From Streptomyces sp. NBC_00704 (GTDB lineage: Bacteria > Actinomycetota > Actinomycetes > Streptomycetales > Streptomycetaceae), in the NCBI RefSeq assembly GCF_036226605.1, contig NZ_CP109000.1:5266501-5330500 (forward strand): a stretch of DNA of 64,000 nucleotides, given 5' to 3'. How positions within the stretch are numbered: the first letter of the stretch is position 1; each line of letters starts with the position of its first letter. The notes under the pieces were generated by a model. The model was not told the origin of the DNA. It saw only the letters and a list, made by a program, of their open reading frames with translations, and did not search any database. The position numbers were made by a program, and so were the translations under genes. Shown in pieces: positions 52,738 to 62,254 of the stretch.

Positions 52738-53613
52738 ATGACGGAACTGCCCGCCCGGCGTCTGCTGCTGGTGCACGCGCACCCGGACGACGAGTCGATC
52801 AACAACGGCGCGACCATGGCCAGGTACGCGGCCGAGGGGGCGCACGTGACCCTGGTCACCTGCACCCTCGGCGAGCGGGGCGAGGTCATCCCGCCGCACC
52901 TGCGCGAGCTGACCGGCGCGGCCCTCGGCGAGCACCGCCGGGGCGAGCTGGCCGCCGCCATGGCCGCACTCGGCGTCACCGACTTCCGGCAGCTCGGCGG
53001 CCCCGGCCGCTACGGCGACTCCGGGATGATGGGTCTCTCCGACAACGACGACCCCGCGTGCTTCTGGCAGGCCGACGTCGACGCGGCCGCCGCGACCCTG
53101 GCCGAGGTGATCCTGGAGGTGCGCCCCCAGGTCCTCGTCACCTACGACGACGACGGCGGCTACGGCCACCCCGACCACGTCCAGGCCCACCGCGTCGCCA
53201 TGCGGGCCGCCGATCTGGCCGGGGCCGCCGGATGGCGCATCCCCAAGGTGTACTGGAACCGCGTCCCGCGGTCCGTCGCCGACGACGCCTTCGCCCGCCT
53301 CCGCGACGAACTGCCCGCGCTCCCCTTCACCCGTAGCGCCGCCGTCTCCGACGTGCCGGGCGTCGTGGACGACGGCCGCGTCACCACCGCGATCGACGGC
53401 ACGGGCCCGCCCGCCGCCGCCAAGGCCGCCGCCATGCGCGCGCACGCCACCCAGGTCGAGGTCGCCCCCGGCGACCGGTACTTCGCCCTGTCCAACGAAC
53501 TCGCCCAGCCCCTCTTCACCACCGAGTACTACGAGCTGGTGCGCGGGGAGACCGCCGGAAAGAGGGAGGACGACCTGTTCGCGGGCCTCGACGACACGGC
53601 GGGGGCGGCCTGA
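52738..53613 (+). CDS. mshB: GlcNAc-Ins deacetylase MshB (mycothiol biosynthesis)
   Basis: A 291-residue zinc deacetylase of the LmbE/PIG-L family. The motif AHPDDE gives H15 and D18 as zinc ligands with D17 as the likely base, and GHPDH gives the third ligand H147. Length and the WNRVPRS and SDNDDP segments fit MshB rather than the homologous mycothiol-conjugate amidase Mca. It removes the acetyl group from GlcNAc-inositol before cysteine is added. The ATG start has a modest ribosome site; its TGA overlaps the ATG of the next gene by one base. Confidence 0.93.
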   Translation: MTELPARRLLLVHAHPDDESINNGATMARYAAEGAHVTLVTCTLGERGEVIPPHLRELTGAALGEHRRGELAAAMAALGVTDFRQLGGPGRYGDSGMMGLSDNDDPACFWQADVDAAAATLAEVILEVRPQVLVTYDDDGGYGHPDHVQAHRVAMRAADLAGAAGWRIPKVYWNRVPRSVADDAFARLRDELPALPFTRSAAVSDVPGVVDDGRVTTAIDGTGPPAAAKAAAMRAHATQVEVAPGDRYFALSNELAQPLFTTEYYELVRGETAGKREDDLFAGLDDTAGAA

Positions 53614-54023
53614 TGTCCGACCGCGGCTCGATGCTCGCCCAGCCGCTGCGGATGCCCTCCGCCGCACGGCTCGCCGCCTATACGGCGCTCCTGCTGCTCG
53701 GGGCGCTCGTCGCGCTCGCCGGCGCGCTCGTCCAGGCCGGCTGGTTCCCCGGCGGTCTGCTCCTCGCGCTCGCCGGGGCGGGCGGGCTGTTCGTCGGCGG
53801 CGCGCGGGCCCTCGGCACCCGCGCCGGGGCCGTCGCGCCCGCCGCCGGCTGGATGATCACCGTCGTGCTGTGCACCGCGGGCCGCCCCGAGGGCGACTTC
53901 CTGTTCGGAGCGGGAGGCGGCTCGTATCTTTTCCTGCTCGGCGGCATGGCACTTGCTGTGATCTGCGCCACCATTGGTTTGGGGCGGCAACCGGTCGGCG
54001 ACGACGTCCGACTTGGGAAGTGA
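53613..54023 (+). CDS. DUF6113-like four-helix membrane protein
   Basis: A 136-residue membrane protein with four helices: about 22-42 (AYTALLLLGALVALAGAL), 46-66, 72-92 and 108-126. Its place directly after mshB, with start and stop overlapping, fits a family conserved beside mshB in Streptomyces (DUF6113, from memory). No catalytic residues are apparent and its function is unknown. Confidence 0.78.
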   Translation: MSDRGSMLAQPLRMPSAARLAAYTALLLLGALVALAGALVQAGWFPGGLLLALAGAGGLFVGGARALGTRAGAVAPAAGWMITVVLCTAGRPEGDFLFGAGGGSYLFLLGGMALAVICATIGLGRQPVGDDVRLGK

Positions 54024-54177
54024 CGTACCACTTCACCGTGACCGGCCCGTGGGAGTCCCGTGTGTGTTTCCCCGGCGGTCGTGGGATACGGGCCAGAAGT
54101 GGCCAGTATGGTGGTGCGCGCCGCCGAGCTGCCCGTGAGGTCGTGGCGGGCGGCGGAGCCAACCTGGAGAACCTGCC

Positions 54178-56607
54178 TTGAGTCGTGAAACTGACAGTCC
54201 GTCCTCCGGGCCCAACGGGTCCAACGGGCGCGGCGGAGCCGCATACCCCTCGGGCACGCCGCCGTACGGCACCCCCGTGGTGTCCGACGGCGGCGCCGAC
54301 GCGGGCCGTTCGGCCGCGCGACCGGAGGAACGCAAGACCGAGACCACGCTGACCACGCGGATCCGCATCAACATCCCCGGATCGCGGCCCATTCCGCCGG
54401 TCGTCGTGCGCACGCCCGTGGCCGAGTCCGACGGCGCGGGCGAGAACGGCGCGGGCGGCACGTCCGACGCCGGCGCCGACGTGCAGCAGCCGTCGCCCCC
54501 GGGCGCCGCCGGCAGCGGCTCGTCCGACACCGGCTCGTTCGAACTGCCCGCCGACCCCGCGTCAGGCGCCGAGGACAAGACGAGCGACTGGTTCGCGCCG
54601 CGCAAGTCCGCGCCCGCCAAGGGCGGTCAGGGCGGCGGCGGGACCAACGGCGCCGGACTGCCCGGCGGTTCCGCCGCCGGCACGCCCGCCGCCGCCCCGG
54701 CCCCCGCGCCCGGCGCCCCGCCCGCCCCCGGCGGCGCACGGCCGGGCGCCGGACGTCCCGGCGGCGTCGTCGGCTCCATGAGCGTGCCCGGCGGCGCCCG
54801 CCCCGGCGGCGCCAACGGCGCCGGGCTCTCCGGCGCGACCGGCGGTCCCGTGGCTCCGGGGCACGGCGGCGGCACCGGCTCCTTCGACGTGACCGAGGCG
54901 CTCGCCGCGGGCCCCCAGGGCAACGGCGCGCGTCCGGGCCAGGGACCGGGCCAGGTCGGCGCGGCCGACCCGAGCCGCGACGACCTGCCCTACTTCTCCG
55001 GCACCGGCCAGAACGGCCTCCCCGCCCCGAAGGGCGGCCTCCCCGGCCCCAACGGCGGCCCGCAGGGCGGTTCCGGCGGCCCGCAGGGCCTTCCCGGCGG
55101 ACCGGGCGGCCAGACGGGCCTCCCGGCCGGTCCCGGCGCTCCCGGCATGTCCTACGACTTCAACGGCCCCGACGGGCCGGGCGGTCCCGGCGGCCGGGGC
55201 GGCCCGCAGGGCGGCCCCGCCGGCCCCACCACCGGCCCGGTCACCGGCGACGGCCTGATGGTGCCCCCGATGAACGGCGGCGCCCCCGGCGCGACCCGCG
55301 GCCCCGGAACTCCCGGCGGCCCCGGCCCGCGGCCCGGTCCCGGCGGTCCGCGGACGGCCGCTCCCGGCGCGGGCGCCGGTGTGGACACCGGCCGGCTGCC
55401 CGGCGGCGGCCTGAGCGACGACACCGCGATCCTCACCCCGCAGAAGCCCGCCCCCGGACCGGGCGCGGGCGGCTACGGCGGCCGTCCGGCCGACAACGTC
55501 TCCGGACACACCGTCACCAGCGGCATCCCCGTCGTCCCGGCCGGCGGCCAGGGCGGGCCCTTCGCGGGCGCCGCGCCCGCCGACGGACCGCTGCCGCACA
55601 CCCCGCCCAAGGCGCCGGAGCAGACCGGGCAGAGCCCGGCCGCAGGCTCCAAGAAGAAAAAGAAGAAGGGCCGCGGCAAGCTCCCGCTGCTCGGCGGCCT
55701 GGTGGTCGTCGCGGGCATCGGCCTGTACGGCGCGGGCCTGCTGATGAACCACTCCGACGTGCCCAAGGGCACCACCGTCCTCGGAGTGGACATCGGCGGC
55801 GGCACCCGCGACGACGCCGTCAAGAAGCTCGACGACGCCTTCGGCAAGCGGGCGGTCCAGCCGCTGAAGCTGTCCGTCGACGGCGGCTCCGTCACCCTCA
55901 AGCCGGACCAGGCGGGCCTCCAGTTCGACATCCCGGCCACGGTCGACGGCGCCGCCGGGAGCGACTACAACCCGGTCTCCGTGATCGGCTCGCTGTTCGG
56001 GCAGCACCGCGTCGTCGAGCCCGAGATGCCGGTCGACGGGGAGAAGCTCCAGGCCGCTCTGCGGAGCGCGGCGGGCGGCTCCGGCTCGGCCGCCGACGGC
56101 ACCATCAGGTTCGAGTCCGGCAAGGCCGTCCCCGTCTACGGCAAGGCCGGCAAGGGCATCGACGCGGCGAAGGCCGAGGACGCCGTCGTGGCGGCCTACC
56201 GCACCCAGGTGGAGACCGGTTCGGCGTCCGGCGTGAAGGTGCCGACGACGACCCGGCAGCCGACGGTGTCCGACGCCGAGGTCGACCGCATGATGAAGGA
56301 GTTCGCCGAACCGGCGATGTCCGGCAAGGTCACCGTCATGACCGACGCCGCGCACGCCGTCTCCTTCAGCCCGAAGAACTCCCTGTGGAAGTTCCTCCAG
56401 GTCAAGGCCGTCAACGGCAAGCTCGTCGAGAGCTACGACCAGGCCGCCCTGAAGGAGCTGTACGGCCGCACCTTCGACGGCGTGCTGATCGCCCGCGGCA
56501 CCGGCCAGAAGACGGCCGTCACCGTCCAGGACGTCATCGGCGCCCTGCGTCCCGCCCTCAAGAGCGAGACGAACCGGACCGGGGTCATCGACACCGACCC
56601 GAGCTGA
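54178..56607 (+). CDS. Large Gly/Pro-rich membrane-anchored protein with peptidoglycan-binding-like domain
   Basis: An 809-residue protein. Residues 1-490 are a disordered cytoplasmic tail very rich in Gly, Pro and Ala, with collagen-like triplets near 280-340. A KKKKKKGRGK basic patch leads to one membrane helix (about 502-523). The extracytoplasmic domain that follows resembles the PG_binding_4 family found next to L,D-transpeptidase or VanW domains (LGVDIGGGTRDDAVKKLDDAF, then LKPDQAGLQFDI), but no such catalytic domain follows. The start is TTG 54178 with GGAGA eight bases upstream. It ends directly in a strong hairpin. Confidence 0.78.
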   Translation: MSRETDSPSSGPNGSNGRGGAAYPSGTPPYGTPVVSDGGADAGRSAARPEERKTETTLTTRIRINIPGSRPIPPVVVRTPVAESDGAGENGAGGTSDAGADVQQPSPPGAAGSGSSDTGSFELPADPASGAEDKTSDWFAPRKSAPAKGGQGGGGTNGAGLPGGSAAGTPAAAPAPAPGAPPAPGGARPGAGRPGGVVGSMSVPGGARPGGANGAGLSGATGGPVAPGHGGGTGSFDVTEALAAGPQGNGARPGQGPGQVGAADPSRDDLPYFSGTGQNGLPAPKGGLPGPNGGPQGGSGGPQGLPGGPGGQTGLPAGPGAPGMSYDFNGPDGPGGPGGRGGPQGGPAGPTTGPVTGDGLMVPPMNGGAPGATRGPGTPGGPGPRPGPGGPRTAAPGAGAGVDTGRLPGGGLSDDTAILTPQKPAPGPGAGGYGGRPADNVSGHTVTSGIPVVPAGGQGGPFAGAAPADGPLPHTPPKAPEQTGQSPAAGSKKKKKKGRGKLPLLGGLVVVAGIGLYGAGLLMNHSDVPKGTTVLGVDIGGGTRDDAVKKLDDAFGKRAVQPLKLSVDGGSVTLKPDQAGLQFDIPATVDGAAGSDYNPVSVIGSLFGQHRVVEPEMPVDGEKLQAALRSAAGGSGSAADGTIRFESGKAVPVYGKAGKGIDAAKAEDAVVAAYRTQVETGSASGVKVPTTTRQPTVSDAEVDRMMKEFAEPAMSGKVTVMTDAAHAVSFSPKNSLWKFLQVKAVNGKLVESYDQAALKELYGRTFDGVLIARGTGQKTAVTVQDVIGALRPALKSETNRTGVIDTDPS

Positions 56608-56611
56608 CGCG

Positions 56612-56649
56612 CCGGGGTGCCGCATGACATCTGTCATGCGGCACCCCGG
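56612..56649. terminator. 17-bp perfect hairpin: terminator and possible operator
   Basis: Arms CCGGGGTGCCGCATGAC and its exact complement surround an ATCT loop, 5 bases after the preceding stop. No T-run follows. The core ATGACATCTGTCAT is itself a tidy dyad about 67 bases upstream of the ABC exporter start, so it may also be the operator bound by the response regulator of that operon. Confidence 0.75.
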
Positions 56650-56696
56650 ACGTCCGGCACTGCCGCCCCGCCGCCCGCCCGCGCGACGATGACGGC

Positions 56697-57611
56697 ATGA
56701 CGACGCAGACAGCACCGGCGGTCGGGTTCGACCAGGTGAGCAAGAGCTTCGGGAACGTGCGGGCCGTGGACGGCCTGACGCTCTCGCTGCGCCCGGGGGA
56801 GACCGTGGCGCTGCTCGGACCCAACGGGGCGGGCAAGTCCACCACCCTCGACCTGCTCCTCGGCCTCAAACAGCCCGACAGCGGCTCCGTCCGCGTCTTC
56901 GGGGTCACCGCGCGCGAGGCGATCGTCGCCGGCCGGGTCGGCGCGATGCTCCAGAGCGGCGGCCTCATGGACGAGGTCACCGTCGCCGAACTCGTCGGCC
57001 TCGCCTGCGCGCTGCACCCCAAGCCGTACAAGGCGTCCGAGGTGATGGCCCGCGCGGGCATCGCGCAGATCGCCGCCCGCAAGGTGAACAAGCTCTCCGG
57101 CGGCCAGGCCCAGCGCGTGCGGTTCGCGCTCGCCACCGCCGGCGACAGCGACCTGATCGTCCTGGACGAGCCGACCACCGGCATGGACGTCACCGCCCGC
57201 CAGGCCTTCTGGGCCACCATGCGCGAGCAGGCGGACCAGGGCCGCACCGTCCTGTTCGCCACGCACTACCTGGAGGAGGCCGACGCCATAGCCGACCGGG
57301 TGCTCGTCCTGCACCGGGGCCGGCTGCTGGCCGACGGCACGGCGGCCGAGATCAAGGCGAAGGCGGGCGCACGGCGCGTCTCCTTCGACCTGGAGGGCGT
57401 GATCGACGAACCGGCCCTGCGCGAGCTGCCCTTCCTCACCGCCCTCGACGTCTCCGGGACCACCGTGCGCATCCAGTCCGCCGACGCCGACGCCACCGTC
57501 CACGCGCTGTACGGGCTCGGCGTCTACCCCCGCAACCTCGAAGTCGCCGGGCTCGGCCTGGAGCAGGCCTTCGTCGCCATCACCGCCGCCGAGGAGGCGA
57601 AGACCAAGTGA
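56697..57611 (+). CDS. Drug-type ABC exporter ATPase
   Basis: A 304-residue ATPase of the DrrA/ABC-2 exporter family. Walker A is GPNGAGKST (41-49), the Q-loop lies in MLQSGGLMDEVTV, the signature is LSGGQAQRVRFAL, Walker B is LIVLDEPTTGMDV and the switch His is in FATHYLEEAD. The C-terminal 80 residues carry the DrrA-type extension. First gene of a four-gene operon with its permease, sensor kinase and response regulator; these operons typically respond to and export antibiotics or lipids. Confidence 0.93.
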   Translation: MTTQTAPAVGFDQVSKSFGNVRAVDGLTLSLRPGETVALLGPNGAGKSTTLDLLLGLKQPDSGSVRVFGVTAREAIVAGRVGAMLQSGGLMDEVTVAELVGLACALHPKPYKASEVMARAGIAQIAARKVNKLSGGQAQRVRFALATAGDSDLIVLDEPTTGMDVTARQAFWATMREQADQGRTVLFATHYLEEADAIADRVLVLHRGRLLADGTAAEIKAKAGARRVSFDLEGVIDEPALRELPFLTALDVSGTTVRIQSADADATVHALYGLGVYPRNLEVAGLGLEQAFVAITAAEEAKTK

Positions 57612-58348
57612 ACAGCCTGATCAAGCTGGAGCTCGCCCGCGCCCTGCGCAACCGCAAGTTCCTGTTCTTCTCCGTCATCTACCCGTCGATGCTGTTCCTG
57701 CTGATCTCCAGCACCTCCGACACCACCACCAAGGTCGAGGGGACGGGCCTGACCCTCCCGACGTACATGATGGTCTCGATGGCCTCCTTCGGCGCTCTCA
57801 CGGCCGTCCTGATGGGCAACAGCGAGCGCATCGCCAAGGAGCGCGAGAGCGGCTGGGTGCGGCAGCTGCGGCTGACCACGCTGCCGGGCCGCGGGTACGT
57901 CCTCGCCAAGACCGCCAGCGCGGCCGTGGTCAGCCTCCCGTCCATCGTCGTGGTGTTCGCGTGCGCCGCGGCGCTGAAGGACGTCCGGCTCGACGCCTGG
58001 CAGTGGGGCGCCCTCACCGGCGCGATCTGGGCCGGCAGCCTCGTCTTCGCCGCCCTGGGCGTCGCGATCGGCTACCTCGCCGACGGGGACGCCGTCCGCC
58101 CGATCACGATGATCACCTACTTCGGGCTGTCGATCCTCGGCGGCCTGTGGTGGCCCACGGCCACCTTCCCGGCCTGGCTGCGGGACATAGCCGAGTGGGC
58201 CCCCACCCACGCGTACGCTTCTCTCGGCCAGGCCATCGAACAGAGCCAGGCCCCGCACGCCAAGGACATCGCCATCCTGGTCGCCTTCTTCGCCCTGTTC
58301 ACGGGCGGCGCGGCCTGGCTGTACCGGAAGGACACGCTGAAGGCGTGA
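57608..58348 (+). CDS. ABC-2 type exporter permease
   Basis: A 246-residue membrane protein with six helices in the ABC2_membrane pattern. It contains ERIAKERESGWVRQLRLTTLP, the family's conserved cytoplasmic loop, and the pre-helix segment LWWPTATFPAWL. GTG 57608 overlaps the ATPase stop, and its own stop overlaps the kinase start (GTGA), so expression is tightly linked. Confidence 0.92.
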   Translation: MNSLIKLELARALRNRKFLFFSVIYPSMLFLLISSTSDTTTKVEGTGLTLPTYMMVSMASFGALTAVLMGNSERIAKERESGWVRQLRLTTLPGRGYVLAKTASAAVVSLPSIVVVFACAAALKDVRLDAWQWGALTGAIWAGSLVFAALGVAIGYLADGDAVRPITMITYFGLSILGGLWWPTATFPAWLRDIAEWAPTHAYASLGQAIEQSQAPHAKDIAILVAFFALFTGGAAWLYRKDTLKA

Positions 58349-59550
58349 GCGTCATGACGCAGGACCAGTCGAACGAGGCCCGGCGGGACCCCCTGATCCT
58401 GCCGGGCGGGCCGGCCCGCAGCCGGAGCGAGCTGTGGCGCCGCAAGCTGCTGTGGATCGGCGTGTGGCTGGTGTTCCTCAGCTCGCCGGTCCACGACCTC
58501 GTCTCCGGCGGCCACAGCTCGGGCGCGACCGCGGCCGGCTCCCTGGGCCTCGCGGTGTTCGTGGTCCTCTATCTCGCCCTGCTGTTCCGCAACATGGGGG
58601 CCGCGTCCTTCGTCCCCCGGCTCGTCGTCGCCGTCATCGGCGCGATGGCGGTGCTCGCCACCGTGCTGAGCCTCACCATGGGCTCCGCCTGGCTCGGCCT
58701 GTACTGCTACGTCTCCGTGGCCTGCGGGAGCGTGCTCCCGATGCGGGCGGCGTTCTGGACGATCCCCGGCACGGGCGCGGTCCTGCTCCTCGTCGGACTG
58801 CGCACCGACGAGGAGGAGGCGCTCAACCTCCTGCTGCTGGTCCTGCTCATCGGCTTCGCGATGACCGGGGTGAGCCAACTGGTCCGCACCACCGTGGAGT
58901 TGCGCAAGGCGCGGGCGACGGTCGCCCAACTGGCCGCCAACGAGGAGCGGCTGCGGCTGGCCAGGGACCTGCACGACCTGCTCGGCCACTCGCTGTCCCT
59001 GATCACGCTCAAGAGCGAGCTGGCCGGCCGGATGCTCCCCGGCCACCCCGACAAGGCCGCCCAGCAGGTCGCCGACATCGAACAGGTCAGCCGCCAGGCC
59101 CTGGTGGACGTCCGTGAGGCCGTCACCGGCTACCGGCGGCCCCGGCTGGCGTCCGAACTGGCCGGCGCCGAGGTCGCGCTGACCGCGGCCGGCGTCGTCG
59201 CCGCGATGCCCGCCGAACCCGACCTGGAGGGCGTCCCCGAGGAGAGCGAGTCCGCTCTGGCCTGGGCGCTGCGCGAGGCGATCACCAACGTCGTGCGGCA
59301 CAGCGGCGCGACCCGCTGCACGGTGGACGTCGTACGGCGGCAGACCCTCGACGGCCCCGTCGTCGAACTGTGCGTCGAGGACGACGGATCCGGCGGCTCC
59401 GGCAAGGGCCCCGGCAACGGCCTCACCGGCCTGACCGAACGCATGGAGAAGGCGAACGGCGCCCTGGAGGCGGGCCGGTTGAAGAAGGGCTTCCGGCTGA
59501 CGGCCCGGGTCCCGGCCGGCCCGGCGCCGGACATAGGATCCGGTGCATGA
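58345..59550 (+). CDS. Sensor histidine kinase (DesK/NarX-type HisKA_3)
   Basis: A 401-residue kinase with five or six membrane helices in the first 170 residues and no extracellular sensor domain. A dimerisation helix with the phospho-His in RLARDLHDLLGHSLSLI (H210) follows, then a HATPase domain (LREAITNVVRHSGAT, GNGLTGLTERM). This is the DesK/LiaS architecture that senses membrane state or a bound transporter partner. GTG 58345 is taken as start because it overlaps the permease stop; ATG 58354 is an alternative. The stop overlaps the response regulator start. Confidence 0.92.
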   Translation: MSVMTQDQSNEARRDPLILPGGPARSRSELWRRKLLWIGVWLVFLSSPVHDLVSGGHSSGATAAGSLGLAVFVVLYLALLFRNMGAASFVPRLVVAVIGAMAVLATVLSLTMGSAWLGLYCYVSVACGSVLPMRAAFWTIPGTGAVLLLVGLRTDEEEALNLLLLVLLIGFAMTGVSQLVRTTVELRKARATVAQLAANEERLRLARDLHDLLGHSLSLITLKSELAGRMLPGHPDKAAQQVADIEQVSRQALVDVREAVTGYRRPRLASELAGAEVALTAAGVVAAMPAEPDLEGVPEESESALAWALREAITNVVRHSGATRCTVDVVRRQTLDGPVVELCVEDDGSGGSGKGPGNGLTGLTERMEKANGALEAGRLKKGFRLTARVPAGPAPDIGSGA

Positions 59551-60164
59551 GTGGTGGCATGATCAAAGTCCTGCTGGCCGAGGACCAGTCCATGGTCCGC
59601 GAGGCTCTGGCGGCCCTGCTCGGCCTGGAGGACGACATCGAGGTGGTCGCCCAGGTGGCGCGCGGCGACGAGGTCCTCGCGGCCGCCCGCGCCCACGACG
59701 TCGACGTCGCCCTTCTTGACATAGAGATGCCGGGCGCGACGGGCATCGAGGCCGCCGGACAGCTCCACCGCGAGTTCCCGCGGCTCAAGCTCGTCGTCCT
59801 CACCACGTTCGGCCGTCCCGGCTACCTGCGCAGCGCGATGGAGGCGGGCGCCGACGCGTTCCTCGTCAAGGACGCCCCGGCCGCCCAGCTCGCCCAGGCG
59901 GTCCGCAAGGTCCTCGCGGGCGAACGGGTCATCGATCCCACGCTCGCCGCGGCGGCCCTGGCGGAGGGCGCCAACCCGCTCACCGACCGCGAACGCGAGG
60001 TGCTGCGGGCGGCGGCCGACGGCTCGACCAACGCCGAACTCGCCACCGCCCTGCACCTGTCCCAGGGCACGGTGCGCAACTACCTGTCGACGGCGATCCA
60101 GAAGCTCGCGGTGCGCAACCGGGCCGAGGCGGTCCGCACCGCCCGCGAGAAGGGCTGGCTGTGA
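59547..60164 (+). CDS. NarL/LuxR-type response regulator
   Basis: A 205-residue response regulator. The phospho-acceptor is D58 in ALLDIEMPG, with acidic pocket E12/D13 and the conserved Lys in FLVKDAP. The LuxR-type DNA-binding domain spans about residues 140-200 (LTDREREVLRAAADG, then LSQGTVRNYLSTAIQKL). It pairs with the kinase upstream and presumably controls this ABC exporter operon, possibly through the dyad at 56612-56649. Confidence 0.93.
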   Translation: MSGGMIKVLLAEDQSMVREALAALLGLEDDIEVVAQVARGDEVLAAARAHDVDVALLDIEMPGATGIEAAGQLHREFPRLKLVVLTTFGRPGYLRSAMEAGADAFLVKDAPAAQLAQAVRKVLAGERVIDPTLAAAALAEGANPLTDREREVLRAAADGSTNAELATALHLSQGTVRNYLSTAIQKLAVRNRAEAVRTAREKGWL

Positions 60165-60201
60165 GATCCGGGCACTCTGCCCGGCCGGCCGGACAGGGGC
60201 G

Positions 60202-61056
60202 TCAGTTCAGCAGGGCCCGCGCGGCGAACGCCTCCTTGCGCACCCGCTCCGCCATCGCCCCGTCCACGACCTCCACCAGCGACGCGTACTCCTCCAGCTC
60301 GGCGGCCCCGCCGACGAAGTCACCGCGCCGGACCAGCAACTGGCCCTTCTCGTAGCGCAGCCGGGCCGGATGCGAGGGCACGGCCAGCCCCAGCTCGACG
60401 GCCCACAGCGCGACGTCCGACCGCTCCGGGCGGGCCGCCGCCCATGAGCGGATGTTGTTCAGGATCCGCGTCACCACCTCCAGCGGCTCCGCCGGACCCA
60501 GCATCGACGGCTCCAGCCGCGCCGCCGTCGCCCCGGTCACCAGCCGCTCGGCGTCGCCGCCGGACAGCACGCGGCCGCCGTCGAAGGGATCGACGAGCAC
60601 CTGGCGCGCGACGTCCCCGGGCGGCCCGAACCCCACCACGAAGTGCCCCGGCAGCGCGACCCCGTACACCGGGGCCCCGGCCCGCCGCGCGACCTCCACC
60701 CACACCACGGACAGCAGGATCGGCAGCCCTCGCCGCCGCGTCAGCACCCGGTGCAGCAGCGACGACTCCAGCCGGTCGTAGTCCGCGGCCGACCCGCCGA
60801 AGCCGTGCCGCCCGCCGAGCAGATCCCGCAGCGCCACCGCCCAGGCGTGCGGTCCGCCGGGCCGGAAGGGCAGTTCCCCCGCCAGCCGGTCCAGCTCGAT
60901 CTGCGCGGCGTCCACACCGGCCTCGTCCAGCAGCGGATCCGCCGCCGCGCCGATCAGCAGGCACAGCAGCGCCAGGTCGGGCCGCTCGGCGCGGGCCTCC
61001 TCGGCGAACCGCCGGCGCACCTCGCCGCCGTCGATCCCGCGCCCGGACCCGCTCAC
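60202..61056 (-). CDS. SirB1-like transglutaminase-fold protein
   Basis: A 284-residue member of the SirB1/DUF2 transglutaminase-like family. The conserved core reads HRVLTRRRGLPILLSVVW, then VYGVALPGHFVVGF; the family's His in PGHF is present, while the Ser-for-Cys pattern at the usual nucleophile place suggests a non-catalytic or altered enzyme. A C-terminal helical TPR-like part follows (RLRYEKGQLLVRRGDF). GTG 61056 overlaps the stop of the GNAT gene, so both are co-transcribed. Function is unclear. Confidence 0.8.
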   Translation of the reverse strand: MSGSGRGIDGGEVRRRFAEEARAERPDLALLCLLIGAAADPLLDEAGVDAAQIELDRLAGELPFRPGGPHAWAVALRDLLGGRHGFGGSAADYDRLESSLLHRVLTRRRGLPILLSVVWVEVARRAGAPVYGVALPGHFVVGFGPPGDVARQVLVDPFDGGRVLSGGDAERLVTGATAARLEPSMLGPAEPLEVVTRILNNIRSWAAARPERSDVALWAVELGLAVPSHPARLRYEKGQLLVRRGDFVGGAAELEEYASLVEVVDGAMAERVRKEAFAARALLN

Positions 61057-62114
61057 GACGCCCCCGCCGAGGCCCGCGACGACGGCTGCGGCTCCCGGTA
61101 GTGGTGGTAGGCGTGGTGCGCGGCGAAGCCCAGGCCGGCGTACAGCGCCCGCGCGCCCGTGTTGTCCTCCTCCACCTGGAGCCAGGCCGCCGACGCCCCC
61201 TCCGCCAGCGCCTCGCGGGCCAGGGCGGCCATCACGGTCGTGGCGAGGCCCTCGCGCCGCCGCGCCGGATCGACCTCGACGGCGGCGAACCCGGCCCAGC
61301 GCCCGTCCACGACGCACCGCCCGATCGCGGCGGGCGGCGCCCCCGCGTCCGGGCCGGGCACGGACGCGAACCAGACCGACGGCTGCGCCCCGCCCGCGCC
61401 GGAAGAGCCCGGAGGGCCCCCGGCCAGCACCTTCAGGGCCGCCTCGCCGACGCCCGTGCGGTGGTACCGCGCCAGCCACGCCCCGTCGGCCTCCCGGGAC
61501 AGCACCACGCCCGTGGGCTCCACCCGGTCGGCGAGCGGCGCCAGCGCCCCGATCCACAGCTCCGCCGTCACCTCACGCACCCAGCCGCGCTCCTCCAGCC
61601 GGGCGCCCAGCAGTTCCTGCGTGCCCTCGGCCCCCGTCGCCGTCTGCACATAGGCGGGCAGCCCGCGCCGGCCGTACCAGTCGCGCACGGCGTCCAGGGC
61701 CGCGTCGAGGGGCATTCCGGGGTCGCCGAGCGGCAGCACCGAGTTGGCCCGCCGGGTGAACCCCGCGGCGGCCCGCAGCTCCCATGCGCCGAGCGGCTCG
61801 CTCTCCACGGGACGCCAGGCCCGCGCGGCGATCCGGGCCAGCTCCGGATAGGAGGCGGCGGGACCGCGCCGGCGGGCGGGCGCGGGCGGCACGACCTTCC
61901 CGGCGACCAGCGAGGACGCGTCAACACGGACGCTCTCGCCGCTCTTCCGTGTGATCACGAGCACACCGTCGTCCCATGATGTGAGAACACCGACCGTGTC
62001 GGTGAATTCGTCCCCCGTGGACGTGCTGCCGCTCAAGCGCCGTACGGAGACACGTTTGCCCACGTCAGCGGCGGTGATACGGACCTCCAGGCGTCCGGCG
62101 GCCGAGATTTCCAC
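61053..62114 (-). CDS. GNAT acetyltransferase with N-terminal SH3-like domain
   Basis: A protein of about 353 residues. The N-terminal 70 residues form a small beta-barrel-like unit (LEVRITAADVGKRVSVRRL). The C-terminal GNAT domain ends in the acetyl-CoA loop region VEVDPARRREGLATTVM and the segment LQVEEDNTGARALYAGLGF. GTG 62114 was chosen because AGGAGGGG lies about 11 bases upstream; ATG or GTG codons further upstream overlap that site. The substrate is unknown. Confidence 0.85.
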   Translation of the reverse strand: MEISAAGRLEVRITAADVGKRVSVRRLSGSTSTGDEFTDTVGVLTSWDDGVLVITRKSGESVRVDASSLVAGKVVPPAPARRRGPAASYPELARIAARAWRPVESEPLGAWELRAAAGFTRRANSVLPLGDPGMPLDAALDAVRDWYGRRGLPAYVQTATGAEGTQELLGARLEERGWVREVTAELWIGALAPLADRVEPTGVVLSREADGAWLARYHRTGVGEAALKVLAGGPPGSSGAGGAQPSVWFASVPGPDAGAPPAAIGRCVVDGRWAGFAAVEVDPARRREGLATTVMAALAREALAEGASAAWLQVEEDNTGARALYAGLGFAAHHAYHHYREPQPSSRASAGAS

Positions 62115-62254
62115 AGGTCGTTTCACCCCTCCTGTTCGGATCATGCCCAAGAACGGAGATACTAGGGGCGGGCATCGACGACGCCGCGCTCCCGCGCGCC
62201 AGGCGGCGGAGCCTGAGGAGGCCCGCCAGCGCCCTATCGAGGAGGAACGACAGC

